Source of the DNA: Frigoribacterium sp. MEB024
Lineage (GTDB): Bacteria; Actinomycetota; Actinomycetes; Actinomycetales; Microbacteriaceae
DNA length: 64,000 nt
NCBI RefSeq assembly: GCF_000878135.1
Contig: NZ_JXQZ01000101.1
Coordinates: forward strand, 1 to 64,000
Reading direction: 5' to 3'
The notes beneath the pieces are model-generated. The model was not told the origin of the DNA and did not search any database. It was given only the letters and a program-made list of their open reading frames with translations. Every line of letters begins with the position of its first letter. Position 1 is the stretch's first letter. Below, piece after piece: positions 55,263 through 62,918 of this stretch. The position numbers and the translations under genes were made by a program.

Positions 55263-56042
55263 GTGTCCAAGCGCATCGAGGTCAACGACCTCAACGTCTA
55301 CTACAGCAAGTTCAAGGCTGTCGAAGACGTCAACATCACCATCGAGCCCCGCACGGTCACCGCGTTCATCGGCCCGTCCGGCTGTGGCAAGTCGACCTTC
55401 CTGCGCACGCTCAACCGCATGCACGAGGTCATCCCCGGTGCCTACGTCGAGGGCGAGGTGCTGATCGACGGCAACGACCTCTACAGCCCCGGCGTCGACC
55501 CCGTCCTGGTCCGTCGTCAGGTCGGCATGGTGTTCCAGCGCCCCAACCCGTTCCCGACGATGAGCATCCGCGACAACGTGCTCGCGGGCGTCAAGCTCAA
55601 CAACCGTCGCATGTCGAAGAGCGACCAGGACGGCCTCGTCGAGTCGTCGCTGCAGGGTGCGAACCTCTGGAACGAGGTCAAGGACCGCCTCGACAAGCCC
55701 GGCTCCGGCCTCTCGGGCGGTCAGCAGCAGCGCCTCTGCATCGCACGGGCCATCGCGGTCTCCCCCGACGTCGTGCTGATGGACGAGCCCTGCTCGGCCC
55801 TCGACCCGATCTCGACGCTCGCCATCGAGGACCTCATCGAGGAGCTCAAGCAGCAGTACACGATCGTCATCGTGACCCACAACATGCAGCAGGCCAGCCG
55901 CGTCAGCGACAAGACCGCGTTCTTCAACATCGCGGGCACCGGCAAGCCCGGCAAGCTGATCGAGTACGACGACACCGCGAAGATGTTCTCGAACCCGAGC
56001 GTGCAGGCCACGGAAGACTACGTGTCGGGACGCTTCGGCTGA
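55263..56042 (+). CDS. pstB: Phosphate ABC transporter ATP-binding protein PstB
   Basis: 259 residues, the normal size. Walker [15 protein letters not shown], the PstB-typical [15 protein letters not shown], signature [16 protein letters not shown], Walker [15 protein letters not shown] and H-loop [13 protein letters not shown] are complete. GTG 55263 has GAAGGA upstream. The 64-base gap after pstA has a short C-rich repeat. The operon ends in a strong hairpin beyond the dispersed element. Confidence 0.97.
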   Translation: MSKRIEVNDLNVYYSKFKAVEDVNITIEPRTVTAFIGPSGCGKSTFLRTLNRMHEVIPGAYVEGEVLIDGNDLYSPGVDPVLVRRQVGMVFQRPNPFPTMSIRDNVLAGVKLNNRRMSKSDQDGLVESSLQGANLWNEVKDRLDKPGSGLSGGQQQRLCIARAIAVSPDVVLMDEPCSALDPISTLAIEDLIEELKQQYTIVIVTHNMQQASRVSDKTAFFNIAGTGKPGKLIEYDDTAKMFSNPSVQATEDYVSGRFG

Positions 56043-56049
56043 TCCGACA

Positions 56050-56060
56050 CCGCGCCTCCT
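56050..56060 (-). repeat. Dispersed 11-bp element after pstB
   Basis: Exact CCGCGCCTCCT eight bases after the pstB stop. Confidence 0.8.
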
Positions 56061-56102
56061 CGGGGTGAGGCGCATCTGCACGTCGCGTGTCCGCGAGGTG
56101 CA

Positions 56103-56148
56103 CACGAGAAGAGGCGGTCCACCGGGTGGTGGACCGCCTCTTCTCGTG
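56103..56148. terminator. 20-bp hairpin between pstB and rskA
   Basis: A perfect 20-bp stem (56103-56122 with 56129-56148, core GAAGAGGCGGTCCAC) with a six-base loop, between convergent operons; one of the strongest hairpins in the window. Confidence 0.85.
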
Positions 56149-56150
56149 GC

Positions 56151-56206
56151 TGCCGGGTCAGGCGTGCCGGACCAGGCGTGCCGGGTCAGGCGTGCCGGGT
56201 CAGGCG
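56151..56206 (-). repeat. Four 14-bp tandem repeats overlapping the rskA stop
   Basis: Units TGCCGGGTCAGGCG begin at 56151, 56165, 56179 and 56193; three are identical and the second has two changes. The rskA stop (56200-56202) lies inside the last unit. Copy-number change would alter only untranslated bases. Confidence 0.85.
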
Positions 56207-57141
56207 CTGGGGATGGCGACGACCGGGTCGCTGGTCGGCGACGACGATCCACCCGCGGGCTCGACCGTGATGCCGACCGTGTCGCCTGCGTTCATCTCGC
56301 CCTTGAGCACGTGGGTGGCCGGGGCGTTCGACGAGGCGTCGAAGGTACCAGCGGGCACGGCACCGTCGTCGTTGATGTACCAGAGCTCGTAGGTCTGGTC
56401 GCCGGGCAGCGAGGTCATCCCGTCGACGACGACGGCCGAGCGACCGAGTTCGTTCGACCAGATGAGCGTCGCCTTGCCACCGGTGCTGACGTCGGCCACC
56501 GAGCGCTGGAAGTCGCTCGCGGCGTAGATCTCGTCGATGCCGGAGGCCTGCTGCTCTTGCTGCTGGCCGGACTGACCGAGGCCCTCGACGAGGGCTCCAC
56601 CGCCGAAGAAGAGCGCGGCAGCCGCGGCGGCCGCACCGAGGACGGCGACGGGACGCGTGAACCAGCGACGGTGCGCGGCCCCGGTCGGCGTGAGGACGCG
56701 GGCGCCCTCGGACTCGCTCGGCTCCATCTCGGGGGCCGGGGCACGCTCGACGCGACGTTCGTGGTCGTCGTCACCCGCGCCTCCTGCGGTCGTCGCGATG
56801 TCGTGGTCTGCCGTGGGGCTCGTCGGGGTCGTCGCGGTGAGCGGAGCCCGCTGCGGCGTCGACGCGATGAGGTCGAGCACGCTGGCGCGGAGCCCCGCCG
56901 ACGGGGTGACGGGCCGGGCCGCGTGGGCGAGCAGCAATGCGGTCTCTCTCAATTCGGCCACCTCCGTCCTGGTGTCGTCGTGCTGGTCTGATGTGTCGTC
57001 GAGGAGTGCCTCGAACGCGTCTCGTTCGTCGTCGCTCAGTGCGTTGAGCACGTAGGCGCCGGACAGGTGGTCGGTGTCGGTTCTCGTGGTGCCCGCGTCG
57101 TCCGCGTGGCGGCCGTGCGTGGGCTCGTCGTGGTCGGTCAC
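56200..57141 (-). CDS. rskA: Anti-sigma factor RskA family
   Basis: 313 residues. The N-terminal cytoplasmic anti-sigma domain (LSGAYVLNALSDDERDAFEAL) is followed by a long variable linker, a single membrane helix (PVAVLGAAAAAAALFFGGG, about residues 165-183) and an extracellular RskA/anti-sigma-K domain (GDQTYELWYINDDG, HVLKGEMNAGDTVGITVEP). GTG 57141 overlaps the sigK stop (GTGA). The linker contains an in-frame dispersed element (56775-56785). Regulated proteolysis of the membrane part normally frees the sigma factor. Confidence 0.92.
   Translation of the reverse strand: MTDHDEPTHGRHADDAGTTRTDTDHLSGAYVLNALSDDERDAFEALLDDTSDQHDDTRTEVAELRETALLLAHAARPVTPSAGLRASVLDLIASTPQRAPLTATTPTSPTADHDIATTAGGAGDDDHERRVERAPAPEMEPSESEGARVLTPTGAAHRRWFTRPVAVLGAAAAAAALFFGGGALVEGLGQSGQQQEQQASGIDEIYAASDFQRSVADVSTGGKATLIWSNELGRSAVVVDGMTSLPGDQTYELWYINDDGAVPAGTFDASSNAPATHVLKGEMNAGDTVGITVEPAGGSSSPTSDPVVAIPSA
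56775..56785 (-). repeat. Dispersed 11-bp element inside rskA linker
   Basis: Exact copy read in frame in the disordered linker (TAGGAGDD) between anti-sigma and membrane parts. Confidence 0.8.
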
Positions 57142-57734
57142 GAAGCCACCCCCATCTCGTCGCGCAGACGGATCATGCCGTCGCGCAGTCTGGTCTTGAC
57201 CGTGCCGATCGGCACGTCCAACAGTTTCGCGACCTCGCTGTGGCTGAGGCCGCCGTAGTAGGCGAGCTTCACCGCCTGCCGTTGCAGTTCGGTGAGGCGC
57301 CCGAGGGCCCGCTCGACCCGCTCGTGCTCGATGCGGATCTCGACGGACTCGGTGACCGAGTCGTAGTCGGTCTCGAGGTCGCGCACACCGATCTTGAGGT
57401 CGCGGTCGCGCCCTGCCTGGGAAGCGCGGATGCGGTCGACGGCGCGGCGGTGCGCCATCGTGAGCATCCAGCTGGCGGCGCTGCCCCGGGCGGAGTCGAA
57501 GCGCGTGGCGTTCTGCCAGATCTCGAGGAAGACCTCTTGGGTCACCTCTTCGGACTGGGCATGGTCTTTCAGGAGGCGCTTGATCAGACCCAGCACACGG
57601 GGTGCCGTCTGGTCGTACAGCTCGGCGAAAGCGGCCTGATCACCCTGCGCGACCCGCGGCAACAACATGTCGGGGGTCGACGGAGCGGGCCCGCTCTCGG
57701 GTGTCTCTGTCTCTCGGGTCACGAGTTCGAGCAT
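57138..57734 (-). CDS. sigK: ECF sigma factor SigK
   Basis: 198 residues. Region 2 has AFAELYDQTAPRVLGLIKRLL, QEVFLEIWQNATRFD and MLTMAHRRAVDRIR; region 4 has LTELQRQAVKLAYYGGLSH and VPIGTVKTRLRDGM. ATG 57734 is preferred because an ideal ribosome-binding site GGAGGTGA lies upstream; a GTG eight codons earlier lacks one. Operon with rskA by a GTGA overlap identifies it as the SigK type. Target promoters cannot be read from this window. Confidence 0.92.
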   Translation of the reverse strand: MLELVTRETETPESGPAPSTPDMLLPRVAQGDQAAFAELYDQTAPRVLGLIKRLLKDHAQSEEVTQEVFLEIWQNATRFDSARGSAASWMLTMAHRRAVDRIRASQAGRDRDLKIGVRDLETDYDSVTESVEIRIEHERVERALGRLTELQRQAVKLAYYGGLSHSEVAKLLDVPIGTVKTRLRDGMIRLRDEMGVAS

Positions 57735-57810
57735 GTCAGGGTTCACCTCCGGTCGCACTGTTCGTCGGTTCGTGGGTCACGATCCGGGGCGGATCGTGAT
57801 GTGGGGCTGG

Positions 57811-57858
57811 TGGTGCTTCGTGGTGCGGTGTTCGTGGTGCTTCGTGGTGCGGTGTTCG
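57811..57858. repeat. 24-bp tandem repeat upstream of sigK
   Basis: Two identical 24-bp units beginning TGGTGCTTCGTGGTGC (57811, 57835), followed by a degenerate third. They lie about 75 bases upstream of the sigK start, within its promoter region. Confidence 0.8.
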
Positions 57859-58216
57859 TGGTGCCGTGTTCTTGGTGCGGACGGGACCCCCTGCGATGCG
57901 GCCGTCTGGGATGGCGTTCAGGCCCGGTGCATCGCAGGGAGACCAGCCCGCCGACGCCCGAAGCTTAGGGAGGACGGATGTCGGCGGGGGATCGTGGATC
58001 CCTCACGTCAATGGTTCGGTACGGGGAGCCAGGCGGATTGGGCGAACATCCGGACGCGCTCGTGTCGCTCGGTCGGCACTCCGGGCCGAATCCGACCCAC
58101 AGCGGACCGGAAGGCGTGCCGAACCCGACCGACAAGCCCCGACGCGCCGCTCATTTTTCTTCTGCAGCTGCCGGACGCTGTCCAGTTGTCGCGAATTGCA
58201 CACTGACGCGGGGACG

Positions 58217-58227
58217 AGGAGGCGCGG
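58217..58227 (+). repeat. Dispersed 11-bp element in the empty interval
   Basis: Exact AGGAGGCGCGG, far from any stop codon. Confidence 0.75.
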
Positions 58228-58521
58228 GCACGTCACGAGGAGGATGGCGGTCGATCGTCACGCCGACTCTCGACCGAGCACTCGTCTCGGGAGGAAGAGG
58301 TGCCGGACCGCAGAAACGCCTCTCGGCGCGAGGCCGCTCGAAGCGGCTAAATTTGGAGCCCGGGGTTACTGCGGCCCGACCACAGAGACATTACCCGCCT
58401 CGAGCCTGGCGGTCCGACGAGTTCGCGTCGTGCGAACGCCGCACGGGTCCGCGCGTGTCGGGCCCGGCCCGCCCGATGGGATGCGGCCCGGCTCTGGACT
58501 CGGACGCGCGCGGGGCGCCGC

Positions 58522-59151
58522 TCAGTCGAGGCTGTCGTCGCGCCACAGGTGGGCGCAGGCGACGAGGTCGACCCCGAGTTCGCTGAAGCGCAGCGCGCGG
58601 CGCGTGAGTTCGCCGGCGCGATCGGACCCGGCGGCGTCCTGGTCGTCGGCGACCGAGGTGGCGCCGGCGGCGGCGAGGCGGCAGAACGCGGCACCTCGCT
58701 CGAGCGCGATGGCGAAGTCCCCGACGAAGACACCGCGGAGGATCAGGTCGGCGAGTTCGAGGATCTCTTCCGGGCTGGCCGGGGCCGGGGCGCCCGCGAC
58801 CACCGGGTCGATCGTGGTGGCGACCTCGACCCCCCGCTCGAAGAGCTGGGTGACCTCGACGGGGTTCTGCCGGATGACGGCCCGTACCAGGTAGATGCGC
58901 CAGAGAGCACCGGGCAGGCTGTGCGGGCTGGCCCGGGCCCACAACTCGGCGACCGCGTCGATGCCGTGCTGGTCGGTGAACGTGACGAGCCGGTCGAGGA
59001 TCTCGGGGCTCGGGTCGTGCTTGACGCGGGCGACGAGGGCCGAGGCCGACTCGTGGGCGACGCGGTTCATCGTCGCGGGGTCGTCTCCGCCCTGGAAGGC
59101 TTCGAACTCGGACCCCGAGAACTGGGTCGGGCGGTGGAATGGTCTCGGCAT
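58522..59151 (-). CDS. Conserved hypothetical protein (209 aa)
   Basis: 209 residues, mostly helical; MPRPFHRPTQFSGSEFEAF and NRVAHESASALVARVK are its most conserved-looking parts, with DPEILDRLVTF- and LELADLILRGVFVG-type helices. No membrane segment. Homologues in Microbacteriaceae are, from memory, often labelled as an RNA polymerase beta subunit, which I consider a misannotation. ATG 59151 is supported by TATCGT seven bases upstream. Neighbouring a tRNA gene gives no functional clue. Confidence 0.72.
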   Translation of the reverse strand: MPRPFHRPTQFSGSEFEAFQGGDDPATMNRVAHESASALVARVKHDPSPEILDRLVTFTDQHGIDAVAELWARASPHSLPGALWRIYLVRAVIRQNPVEVTQLFERGVEVATTIDPVVAGAPAPASPEEILELADLILRGVFVGDFAIALERGAAFCRLAAAGATSVADDQDAAGSDRAGELTRRALRFSELGVDLVACAHLWRDDSLD

Positions 59152-59240
59152 CGGACCCACGATAGGCGCGACCACCGACACCGAGCCGAGCGTTCGCCCA
59201 CGGCATCACGGTCGACACGACGTCGATGCCGACTCCGCCG

Positions 59241-59277
59241 AGGAGGCGCGGGTCGGCCTGGCGAGCAGGAGGCGCGG
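59241..59277 (+). repeat. Two dispersed elements upstream of tRNA-Lys
   Basis: Copies at 59241-59251 and 59267-59277, same orientation, 26 bp apart, ending eight bases before the tRNA promoter -10. Confidence 0.8.
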
Positions 59278-59284
59278 CATCCCG

Positions 59285-59290
59285 TAAAGT
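59285..59290 (+). promoter_or_regulatory. -10 box of tRNA-Lys
   Basis: TAAAGT ten bases before the mature tRNA 5' end; no clear -35. Confidence 0.5.
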
Positions 59291-59300
59291 GGACGCGCAC

Positions 59301-59373
59301 GGGCCTCTAGCTCAGTTGGTAGAGCATCGGACTTTTAATCCGCGGGTCGTGGGTTCGAGCCCCACGGGGCCCA
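59301..59373 (+). tRNA. tRNA-Lys, anticodon TTT
   Basis: A 73-base cloverleaf. Acceptor GGGCCTC pairs with GGGGCCC (one T-G), the D arm reads AGCTCAGTTGGTAGAGC, the anticodon loop CTTTTAA gives TTT, and the T arm GTGGGTTCGAGCCCCAC is perfect. The discriminator A is at 59373 and CCA is not encoded, so it is added by CCA-adding enzyme. It reads lysine AAA/AAG codons. Confidence 0.97.
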
Positions 59374-59855
59374 CTTGTATCCGTCGCAGTCCCTGCGATG
59401 CTCGACGTCGTCCGGCCTCCGAGCCCGCGTCCAGTGACTCGGCCTCCGAGCCCGCGTTCCGGTGACTTCAGAGGCCGCACCCTGCCGCCGGGGAAGGCGG
59501 GGCCGACGTCGCACCCGAATGCGGCGGCCCCACCACGAGAGACCGAACCCGAATCCTGTCCCCCGATTTCAGGTGGGTCCCACCCACCTGGCATGCGCAG
59601 AACATACGCCCTGAAGACGTCACGTGTCGGCTTTTCTGTCGAGGACGAGAGAAAGCGCCCCTCCGGTTCGGGCCGGGAGGGGCGCTCGGCCTCCTCGCGA
59701 CAGCTGTCGGACAAGCCGACGGTGTCGTTACGGGGTACGCCAGGGTTACGGGACCCTGGGGAGACAGCAGTGGACGCTACGCTCACCCAAACCGGCCGGT
59801 CCCAGGTTCGCGCAATCCGGACAGTGCGCTCGCCACCCCTCGTCGGTGAGGGCCA
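59374..59855. other. 482-bp interval between tRNA-Lys and galM
   Basis: No gene. A 17-bp direct repeat GGCCTCCGAGCCCGCGT occurs at 59414-59430 and 59441-59457. A hairpin at 59654-59686 is listed separately. No integrase or remnant phage gene follows the tRNA, so there is no sign of an integrated element, though the tRNA 3' end is the usual target for one. Confidence 0.6.
59654..59686. terminator. Hairpin in the tRNA-Lys / galM interval
   Basis: AGCGCCCCTCC (59654-59664) pairs with GGAGGGGCGCT (59676-59686), 11 bp. It can end leftward galM transcripts, about 170 bases past their stop, or rightward tRNA transcripts. Confidence 0.65.
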
Positions 59856-60797
59856 CTAGACGCCGACCGCCCGGTACCTCACACCCCAGCTGCCCGTCCA
59901 CGTCTCGCCCGGGTCGAGCCACCGCAGCCCCTCCCCCGAGGCCAGTGCGTTGGCCGGTGCCGTCATCGGCTCGGCGGCCACGGCCAACCCCTTCACCCCG
60001 TCGCGGGGGAAGTTGCGGGGCGTGAACACCTGCACGTACTCGAACGACGGGTCTTGCCAGAGCTCGGTCGCCGAACCGTCGGGGGCCGTGAACGTCGTGG
60101 TGCGGATGCCGTCGGCGTCGGGCTCGACGTCGCGGTAGCCCGTGTCGAGGTCGAGGTCGCCCAGGCGCGGGCCCTGCGACAGGTCGAACTCGGTACCGGC
60201 CACGGGTGACGTGCCGACCGGGATGCTCGCCTCGTCCGTCTCGTACCGCGTCGCCGCCGCGAGCGTGACGGTCAACGTCGCCGGATCGTGGTCGCCCACC
60301 CGGAAGAACGGGTGCGACCCGACGGCGAACGGGGCCCGGTCGGGGCCGACGTTCGTGATCGTGTGCGTGACGACCATGCCGTCGACGACGAGTTCGTGCC
60401 TCACCGTCGTGTCGAGCTGGAACGGGTACCCGTGCTGCGGGAACACCGTCGCCCCGAGCGTCACGGCGTGGGGCTCGCGCTCGACCACCCGGTAGGCCGT
60501 GTAGCGCAGCAGCCCGTGGCTGGCGTTGCCCTTGGCCGGCTCGGTGAGGTCGAGCTGCTGCTCGCGCCCGTCGAGCGTCCAGCGTCCGCCGGCGACGCGG
60601 TTCGGCCAGGGCACGAGGGTGATGCCACAGGCCGAGGGCGGCGCCTCGTCGGCGCCGAACGTCTCGGTCAGGGCGACGCCGTCGACGGCCAGCGCGCGGA
60701 TGCCCGCCGCCACCTGCGTGACGACACCCGTGACGCGGTGCCCGTCGTGCTCGAGGGTGAGGTCGTACTGCTCTCCGGTCGGGTTGCTCGTCGTCAT
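59856..60797 (-). CDS. galM: Aldose 1-epimerase (galactose mutarotase) family protein
   Basis: 313 residues. PWPNRVAGGRW, NASHGLLR with the first catalytic His, VGSHPFFR with the second His and FVQVFTP-like YVQVFTPR, plus a late Glu-containing AVAAEPMTAPANAL, outline the mutarotase active site. It interconverts alpha and beta sugar anomers. ATG 60797 has only a weak site (GGAACG). It is 71 bases downstream of the DeoR-type regulator on the same strand and belongs to the galactose cluster. Confidence 0.9.
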   Translation of the reverse strand: MTTSNPTGEQYDLTLEHDGHRVTGVVTQVAAGIRALAVDGVALTETFGADEAPPSACGITLVPWPNRVAGGRWTLDGREQQLDLTEPAKGNASHGLLRYTAYRVVEREPHAVTLGATVFPQHGYPFQLDTTVRHELVVDGMVVTHTITNVGPDRAPFAVGSHPFFRVGDHDPATLTVTLAAATRYETDEASIPVGTSPVAGTEFDLSQGPRLGDLDLDTGYRDVEPDADGIRTTTFTAPDGSATELWQDPSFEYVQVFTPRNFPRDGVKGLAVAAEPMTAPANALASGEGLRWLDPGETWTGSWGVRYRAVGV

Positions 60798-60868
60798 CGT
60801 TCCAGTCTCGCTCTCGGGTGTCGGTGGCGTCCGGGATCTCGCGCGGCCCCTGACGAGGGACCACGGAC

Positions 60869-61735
60869 TCAGGGACGCGAGGAGGCCGGGTCGTGAGGAG
60901 GCGCGTCGACCTCGCCCGCGCCTCCTGCGGTCACGACGGCGAGGCCGGCCCGACGCAGCTCGGCGACGGCGGCGGCGTCGGCACCCGCCGTGACGAGCCC
61001 CTCGAAGGTGTCGAGCGGCCCGATGACGCCCAGGTGGGCCTCGCCGAGCTTGCTGCCGTCGGCCACGATGTACGACCGTCGGGCGGTCTGGGTCATGAGG
61101 CGCTTGAGATCGGTCTCGGGCAGGTTGACGTTGGTCACGCCGTGGGTCGCGTGGACGCCGGTGCAGCCGATGAACGCCAGGTCGGCCGTCACGCTCGCGA
61201 ACACGCTCGTCGCCAGCGGGTTGACCAGCGAGTGCTGCAGCGGTCGCAAGGTGCCGCCCGACACGATCACCGTGAAGCGCGGCACCGCCTGCTCGAGCGC
61301 CAGCGCGATGGTGAGGCCGTTCGTCACGACCACGACCCCCTCGAGGTCGTGCCGCTCGAGCAGGGCCAGCGCGATCTGCGTGGTCGTCGTGCCGACGTCG
61401 AGCACGACGCAGTCGCCCGAGCGCACGAGCGACGCGGCCTCGACCCCGATGGCCCTCTTGGCCTCGGTCGAGACCGAGCTCTCTTCTTCGAACGGCCTCT
61501 CGGCCGGCCGGTCGACCGACAGCGCCCCGCCGTGGACCCGCGAGAGCAGGCCCTCGGCCGCCAGACTCTCGAGGTCGGTGCGGATCGTCACCTCGGACAA
61601 CCGGAACTCGCGCGCCAGCTCGGCCGTGCGCACGAACCCGCGACGCCCGACGAGGTCGGCGATGCGGTCACGACGTCGCTCGCCCGGCAGCGGTTCGGGC
61701 CTCGGCACCGGGGGCGGGATCGAGTTGCCGTTCAC
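60869..61735 (-). CDS. DeoR family transcriptional regulator of the galactose genes
   Basis: 288 residues. The winged helix (RRDRIADLVGRRGFVRTAELAREFRLSEVTIRTDL, summarised by its ends) and the effector fold with DVGTTTTQIAL, VVTNGLTIAL, GCTGVHATHGV and VADGSKLGE are DeoR hallmarks. The GTG 61735 fits the N-terminus and a GAAACT hexamer lies six bases upstream; longer starts would overlap the operator region. A dispersed-element hairpin (60896-60926) lies inside the 3' end of the gene. A sugar phosphate is the usual inducer. Confidence 0.85.
   Translation of the reverse strand: MNGNSIPPPVPRPEPLPGERRRDRIADLVGRRGFVRTAELAREFRLSEVTIRTDLESLAAEGLLSRVHGGALSVDRPAERPFEEESSVSTEAKRAIGVEAASLVRSGDCVVLDVGTTTTQIALALLERHDLEGVVVVTNGLTIALALEQAVPRFTVIVSGGTLRPLQHSLVNPLATSVFASVTADLAFIGCTGVHATHGVTNVNLPETDLKRLMTQTARRSYIVADGSKLGEAHLGVIGPLDTFEGLVTAGADAAAVAELRRAGLAVVTAGGAGEVDAPPHDPASSRP
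60896..60926 (-). repeat. Facing pair of dispersed elements inside the deoR-type gene
   Basis: AGGAGGCGCG (60896-60905) and its complement (60917-60926) form a 10-bp hairpin in the last ~20 codons of the gene. Confidence 0.75.
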
Positions 61736-61742
61736 CCGGCCA

Positions 61743-61772
61743 GTTTCGTATGCTTTCACGTACTTTCGCAAC
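61743..61772. promoter_or_regulatory. DeoR-type operator: three 10-bp direct repeats
   Basis: GTTTCGTATG, CTTTCACGTA and CTTTCGCAAC follow each other with an exact 10-bp period (consensus YTTTCRCRTA), so their faces align on one side of the helix. They sit between the divergent regulator and galT. Confidence 0.6.
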
Positions 61773-61814
61773 TGCAAGTCGTGGTCGCGAGTGCCCCGAA
61801 CTGAAGGAGGCGCG

Positions 61815-62918
61815 ATGTCGTCCATCACGAAACGCGCGACGGTCCTGTCCGACGGTCGCGAACTCATCTACTTCGACGACGCCGACACCACGCTCACGGC
61901 CGAGCGACGCGTCGACGCCCGCACGCTCGACCCGCGTCCCGACACGGCGACCATGCGTCAGGACGTCCTCACCGGCGAGTGGGTCTCGATCGCCGCCTCA
62001 CGGCAGAACCGCGTGTTCCTACCCCCGGCCGAGCTCGACCCGCTCGCGCCGGCCAGCGAGACGAACCCGTCCGAGATCCCCGACGTCTACGACGTCGCGG
62101 TGTTCGAGAACCGCTCGCCGTCGTTCGGGCCGCTGCTCGAGAGCGACGACGCCCCCGAGGGCCTCGACGACCTGACCCGCATCGGCCTCGAACGCACCCT
62201 GCGCAGCGTCGGCCGGTGCGAGGTCGTCTGCTTCAGCCCCGAGACCCACGGGTCGTTCGCCGACCTGAGCGAGTCCCGCGCCCGCACGGTGGTCGAGGCC
62301 TGGGCCGACCGCACGGCCGCCCTGTCGGCCCTGCCCGGCATCCAGCAGGTGTTCCCGTTCGAGAACCGCGGCCAGGCCATCGGCGTCACCCTGCACCATC
62401 CGCACGGCCAGATCTACGCCTACCCCTACGTCACGCCGCGCACCACGCGGCTGCTCGACAGCATCGAGACCTACGGGCCGACCCTGTTCGCCGACCTGCT
62501 CGACCGCGAGCGCTCCGGCCCGCGCGTCGTCCTCACGGGCGAGCACTTCACGGCCTTCGTGCCGTTCGCCGCACGCTGGCCGGTCGAGATCCACCTGCTG
62601 CCGCACCGCCACGCCCCCGACTTCGCGGCGCTGACCGACGACGAACGCGACGAGCTCGCGGTCATGTACCGGCGCCTCCTGCGTGGTGTCGACGGCCTGT
62701 ACGACGACCCGACGCCCTACATCGCCGCATGGCACCAGGCCCCCGTCGGCGTCGGCCGCGACACCGTCCGCCTGATGCTGCAGATCACCTCGCCTCGTCG
62801 GGCCGAGAGCAAGTTGAAGTTCCTGGCAGGCTCCGAGGCGGCGATGGGAGCCTGGGTGGGCGACCTCGTCCCCGAGGTGCAGGCCGACCGAATCCGAGAG
62901 GCGATCGAGCGATCATGA
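61815..62918 (+). CDS. galT: Galactose-1-phosphate uridylyltransferase
   Basis: 367 residues. The active-site HHPHGQIYAYP has the catalytic His-Pro-His, and the C-terminal WHQAPVG / RLMLQITSPRR region is GalT-typical. It transfers UMP between UDP-glucose and galactose-1-phosphate. ATG 61815 is preceded by AGGAGGCGCG, an ideal ribosome-binding site made of the dispersed element. It overlaps galK (ATGA). No galE is visible. Confidence 0.95.
   Translation: MSSITKRATVLSDGRELIYFDDADTTLTAERRVDARTLDPRPDTATMRQDVLTGEWVSIAASRQNRVFLPPAELDPLAPASETNPSEIPDVYDVAVFENRSPSFGPLLESDDAPEGLDDLTRIGLERTLRSVGRCEVVCFSPETHGSFADLSESRARTVVEAWADRTAALSALPGIQQVFPFENRGQAIGVTLHHPHGQIYAYPYVTPRTTRLLDSIETYGPTLFADLLDRERSGPRVVLTGEHFTAFVPFAARWPVEIHLLPHRHAPDFAALTDDERDELAVMYRRLLRGVDGLYDDPTPYIAAWHQAPVGVGRDTVRLMLQITSPRRAESKLKFLAGSEAAMGAWVGDLVPEVQADRIREAIERS

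Larger units (their letters stand above)
57735..58521. other. 787-bp interval without a supported gene
   Basis: It contains a 24-bp tandem repeat (57811-57858), a dispersed element (58217-58227), AT-rich islands near 58155 and 58350, a GCCGCT-cga-AGCGGC hairpin near 58330 and a perfect dyad GTTCGC-gtcgt-GCGAAC (58421-58437). A leftward TAATGT (about 58394) could be a -10. An untranslated RNA is possible but unproven; no frame has both a start signal and coding character. Confidence 0.5.

Noticed and set aside
56151-56206. Tandem 14-bp units as a CRISPR array
   Set aside because: Units are contiguous with no spacers and no cas genes are nearby.
58031-58160. 48-residue leftward frame beginning MSGASGL in the empty interval
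   Set aside because: No clear ribosome site or promoter spacing, Arg-rich shadow-like composition and no neighbours to support it.
59301-59855. Integrated element at tRNA-Lys
   Set aside because: No integrase, no duplicated tRNA 3' end and normal composition; only a short direct repeat remains.
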